This document shows positions 59,871 to 64,000 of a DNA stretch of 64,000 nucleotides, one piece after another. Positions within the stretch are counted from its first letter, which is position 1; each line of letters starts with the position of its first letter. The DNA is from Nemopilema nomurai (Eukaryota > Cnidaria > Scyphozoa > Rhizostomeae > Rhizostomatidae): the NCBI GenBank assembly GCA_003864495.1, contig ML133502.1, positions 744,001 through 808,000 of the forward strand, in the 5' to 3' direction. The translations under genes were made by a program, and so were the position numbers. Under the pieces are notes generated by a model. That model worked only from the letters and a program-made list of their open reading frames with translations, ran no database searches and was not told where the DNA came from.

Positions 59871-62800
59871 TTATTCATTGGACCATAGTGATCTATGACT
59901 ATGATTGGACCCAGCAAATAATCAATCTTGCTCACCTATAAAGAATCAATAAAGAGACAAATGTGGCGTTTTTCAAGCAGGGCAGGTTTCTTGCAAGCTT
60001 TGATGTCTCAGAAAGGAATTATGCTCGCTGGCCTGGAAAAGAAGTCGTTCACTGGCCTTTGGCATTCATTTCCAAACTAACTTTTGCGAGAATTATTAAA
60101 TGTGTTTTAATTAAAACCTAGCAAATGCTGTGGTGTTTTCCAGTCTAAACTTTAGAGTCATGTTGTCTCTGAAACGGCACGATGGTCTTCAGAAGGCACT
60201 TCACTGACAAAGAACAGATACAGCAGGATAGAAAAAGCAAGTAAAAATCTTGCATTTTTCTAAAGATGAGCCTATCAAGTTCCTTTTATGTTTAAGCAGT
60301 TTGTATGGGATGCTGTGAAGGGCTAAAATAATTTCAATGTATCAGTTTCATTGGTATTTTATTTTATCATACATGCGCACAAGTTTAATGTGACTTTTGA
60401 TTTTCTCTCTTCACTGTCAACCAGCATTTTCAATTTATTTTAATGAGCGAAAGAATTATTCTGAATTCGAAGAGGCAAGTTAACTATTTGGCCCAAAACG
60501 CCAGCGAGTGACAGTAAAAGTTAAAAACTAGAACCCACCTGCATCTTGTTCTGGCATCAAAATACTTTTCACTTACTTTTGCAACTGTTATGCCGATTTT
60601 TGCAGTATTCTTTGCTGGCCTATTCGCAACAATATGTGCGAGCTGTTCTGACGGGTTTGAAGATCACACAGCCAATGTCTTCAACAATAAATTCTGGTAT
60701 CAATCCACTTATGCCCGCTTGCATACAGACTATGTAACACAGCGAACCACGTGACTTGCTTAAAAACCAATCAAAACATATCAACCACATACTATCATGA
60801 TTGTAGTGGCGAGCCAAAGTATTAGCAATATAAGCGATTTCACAGTCTTTGCCGCCATTATGAATTGGCAAAATGGCGGACACGCAGCAAGCGAGCAAAT
60901 TACCGCAGGATTTCCAGTCAATTTTTTAGCTAGAATTGCTGATAAAATTAGGAAGTAATCAGCTAAATTATAATTCAAATGTTCCTTTTTTACAATTAGC
61001 AACTCACAAACAGCGTTCCTTGCTAGTGACATTGAAACCATAGTTGCTAGTGACAAATCAAGACTGCTTTGTCCAGCTACCATTTTGATTGATATTGCTG
61101 GACTGTAAACCTTTCCCCAAATCCATATTTTTCTGAATAGGCATCAAATCATCTGAGAAGCTAATGCAGGTTGCACAGCTGTAGAACCATTTGCATTTAC
61201 TAAGTTCTTGTAGATTTTTCTCTACACGGGAAGAAATTTTTTTCCATGAAATTTAGGCTATCTTCGAGCTTTTCAAAACAGCTTGATTCCAATTAGCCAC
61301 GTGACTGGTATCCTAGCAACAGAAAATAGTCAAATGTTGTTGATTATCAGAGTTTAATGGCTAATGATTGCATTGGAGGTCATCAAATTGTTTAAAGCTG
61401 CAAAATCCTCTTATTTACAGTGTTTAATCTAGTTGCAATTAATGTTTTCATTACGTTACATGCTTCTGCCTGTTTTTATATATAATAATTTTAATGCGAC
61501 TTGGTATTCTTTAATGGAAGCAAATTGATATTGATTCACGATTAATGATTTCATAACTCAAGTGGCCCAGCTGTAAACAAATAGTTAGCGACAGCATGAA
61601 AATGGGAACGTAAGCTAGGTCACATGACATATGAAGCCATAATGCTAGCTTACAAAGGCAAATGCCTTACATTGTAGTGGCACAATACACACAGTAGGTT
61701 GCCGTGAATAAGCAGCCCCCTTATATAAAAAACAAGCATCGTTCTCTTCAAAATGGGCTTCGTTTTATAAGAAACAGTTTTAGGTCTGAAATCAAAATTT
61801 TTCTTATTCTCATTTTTGTCATGGTTTGTACCCGAATGCCAAAAATGCCTGTAATCTAAAACGGCAGCCCCCCCACCCCCATATGAATTTTGTTCCAATG
61901 GCACTGAAATCTGCTACAAGAAGAATCTATCTCCAAGAGATGGGGTACTGAATTTCAGTTCTAGCCTGCCTCTACTCATCCTACCATGTAAGGGTTTGTA
62001 ATTTCAGAATTTACTTGGTCTTCCCAACCTGCAAATAACACAATGCACTTTTTCCATTCAGGGAAATCTGCCAACAGTGGAAGTTGAAACACAAACAGCT
62101 GAAAGAAGATAATTATAGAAAGAAATCGCGAGATGCCTGAAACAATACAGAAGCTAAGAAAAAACAAGATGAGTAAGTTTGTTTTCGGTTTCTTCCTAAT
62201 TATTAGCTACAGCGAAGGGTGCTTTAAACAGTCGGGGGCAACATAGGGTGAATCATAAGAATGCAGAAACCTTTGACTTGCTTTGATTCCCTTTTTATAT
62301 ATCTACCCCTTCATGTCATTTACCTGTGCAGGCAACTTTGACTGCGGTAAGACCCCCGGTCTGAAAGCAGTCTTTTCATGGCAGCAACTAGGATTGCGTC
62401 TAGGCCCCATGCAATATATACTCAGTATTTTCTATATATTTTCAGTTTTTGGGGATATATTTTCCATCGTGTTCTTTCGGAACCTTATTCTGACGTTATA
62501 TGCTCTGAGGAGTGTCAGACGAAAAAGCTTTTAGTGTGTCGTAAAATGTTTGCTTTTTTCAAAGCCATTTTATAATAGACATTAAAATGAAGTCATTTTA
62601 AACAAGCTTGAAAATATTAACTTTTTTGTCCCTCAATGCTGTCGCAAGCCCAGTACATTTTAGCTTGCAAATATTGTTGGTATTCATTGTTGGTATCCAT
62701 TAAGGGAGAAGCAAGAAAAAAGAAGATAGTCATTGTAAAATGCAAATTATTTTGTAAACAAGTCAGATTCGATTGATTATTTGCGCTGGCAGTTTAGCAA

Positions 62801-64000
62801 AGTGACGTAGGTAGAATACAAAAAGCTTCCTATTTCCATTGCCACCGGTAGGTTCTCTTTCTCAGCCGGTTGTTTTTGTTTAGAGGAAAACAAACTACAT
62901 GCAGTACCTAGAAAATAAGAAATGCGAACCGCTTTGATGCTCCGCAACCATTCGCCTGCGGTATTTCGGCCCTGCATCATGCCCATGTACTGAGTTGTGT
63001 CAAAATCTCGTCTTCTTCTTCGACTTTAATAGTGAGCTTTGACCACGCCCTGCTAAGTTTTTCTGCCACTAGTTCAATTGCCTTTATCACCCTTGTTTAC
63101 TGAGAGCTTTTCTTTAATTTTGCGGCGACTGCTGCAACAAAACTTCTACTCTAGTGTAAATGCCACTTTTTGGCCTAATTGTTTGAAACCATACCTTGGT
63201 TCTGGAAGTTATCGCAGAATGACGACTGAGCACAGAAACAGAACGTTGTTTATGCATGAAACTTTTAAGTGATACTGAACCGCATGTTAATGTGTTAGTT
63301 TATTAGCAATGAAGATGCTGCGTAGCAGGAACTACGCAGGCAATACAGGGTTTACAACACTTATAATGATTTCATGTCAGGACTGTTCATTCTGTTTGTT
63401 TATTTGATGCATGTGACGCCTTTGCACGCTTGTTATCAGTTTCATCCTTGTCTACTTTTTTAAGCACATTAAACCGAAAGACATTGTGTTAGTAATGCCT
63501 TTCGGGGGTCAAAGAAAGTAATAAAAAAATTCTGGATTTACCGAAATGTCCCAGCACATCAATTTTCTCCAACGTAAATTTTTTATTTAAAAGCAAGAAA
63601 AACATATAATTTTCCGTGTTTCTATGATTCTTTCTAATTTCACTTTTCTTTCGTCAATTTTTTATTCCAATTTGTTTGCATTTAAAAGCAGAATTTGCAG
63701 CATTAATTTGTTATAAGAAATTCGCCTGAAAATAAGTGTCAAATCTTTTTTTAGGATAGTTTAACAATGTTTGGTTTAACTGAGTGCCTCTTTGGCCAAA
63801 ATGAATGGAAACACTTTTTCACACATTGTATCAGCATTTTAAGCTGCCACAACTCTCCGTATTATATGTTGATAATTTCCTGAAATTTAGCTGTGCATTT
63901 CAAATTTTTTTTTCTAAATACACTTCTCTTTCATAATAATTTAGTTTCAACTGCACGCCATTAATAATTAAGAGAACAGATTGACAATTGATTGCCAAGT
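59871..64000. other. Gene-poor region to window end
   Basis: No supported gene. Overlapping frames on both strands at 60546-61083 include a short ATGGCGGACACG start that stops after about 18 codons. An exon-like fragment similar to 42063-42235 lies at 62446-62575. The rest is AT-rich with no clear elements. Confidence 0.35.
62446..62575 (+). other. Exon-like fragment related to 42063-42235
   Basis: An acceptor-like tract (TATATATTTTCAG) precedes a stretch sharing CTCTGAGGAGTGTC and the reading SEECQTK with the minus-strand fragment at 42063-42235. No complete gene could be built around it. Confidence 0.3.

Noticed and set aside
60620..61083. Overlapping minus-strand frames of 92 and 100 codons
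   Set aside because: Hydrophobic, AT-driven composition with no splice or family support.
1..64000. CRISPR arrays, bacterial operons, rRNA and tRNA genes
   Set aside because: The window is intron-rich eukaryotic DNA; the tandem repeats have no unique spacers, and no rRNA or cloverleaf sequence was recognised by eye.

Overview
This is animal nuclear DNA, most likely from an anthozoan cnidarian such as a stony coral or a close relative. The reasons are AT-rich sequence, short GT-AG-spliced exons (most under 170 nt) in kilobase introns, many small inverted-repeat transposons, and the gene set. The species is inferred; only the gene structures are read directly. Most real genes are multi-exon, so the long open frames in the raw sequence are mostly chance or repeat-derived. 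I rebuilt genes by joining exons whose splice phases agree.

Layout. (1) 1-13308 holds two tandem + strand genes for a PLP-dependent D-cysteine desulfhydrase-like enzyme. The first (1221-3849) is cut by the window start, so only its last four exons are present. The second (6431-13308) is a complete nine-exon gene. The last two exons of the copies are nearly identical while the earlier ones are clearly diverged. Exon 7 of copy 2 lies between two inverted ~400 bp TA-flanked elements. (2) 13783-15370, minus strand, is a small signal-peptide protein with two EF-hands and a C-terminal HEEL motif. (3) 16325-16888, minus strand, is a possible unrecognised gene. (4) 19117-29824, + strand, is a secreted-type ferritin. 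Its apparent 5' UTR exon carries a textbook iron-responsive element, about 5 kb upstream of the signal-peptide exon. (5) 32559-46728, + strand, is a complete 14-exon transcription factor Dp gene (E2F partner, 493 aa), with E2F-like, NRF1-like and CCAAT sites just upstream. (6) 50249-53629, + strand, is a two-exon membrane-anchored Cys-rich protein resembling the NALF/FAM155/NLF-1 family of NALCN-channel factors. (7) 53630-64000 is gene-poor and holds a decayed LINE reverse-transcriptase fragment (58983-59870, minus).

The genes do not form an operon or pathway. The best-supported regulatory signals are the IRE (iron-dependent translation of ferritin) and the E2F-like site at the Dp gene (possible autoregulation). 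Repeats are plentiful: Tc1/mariner-like, TTAA-flanked and other small inverted-repeat elements, a G-rich 22 bp minisatellite, a 16 bp minisatellite, a 31 bp palindrome-containing tandem repeat and an AATC microsatellite.
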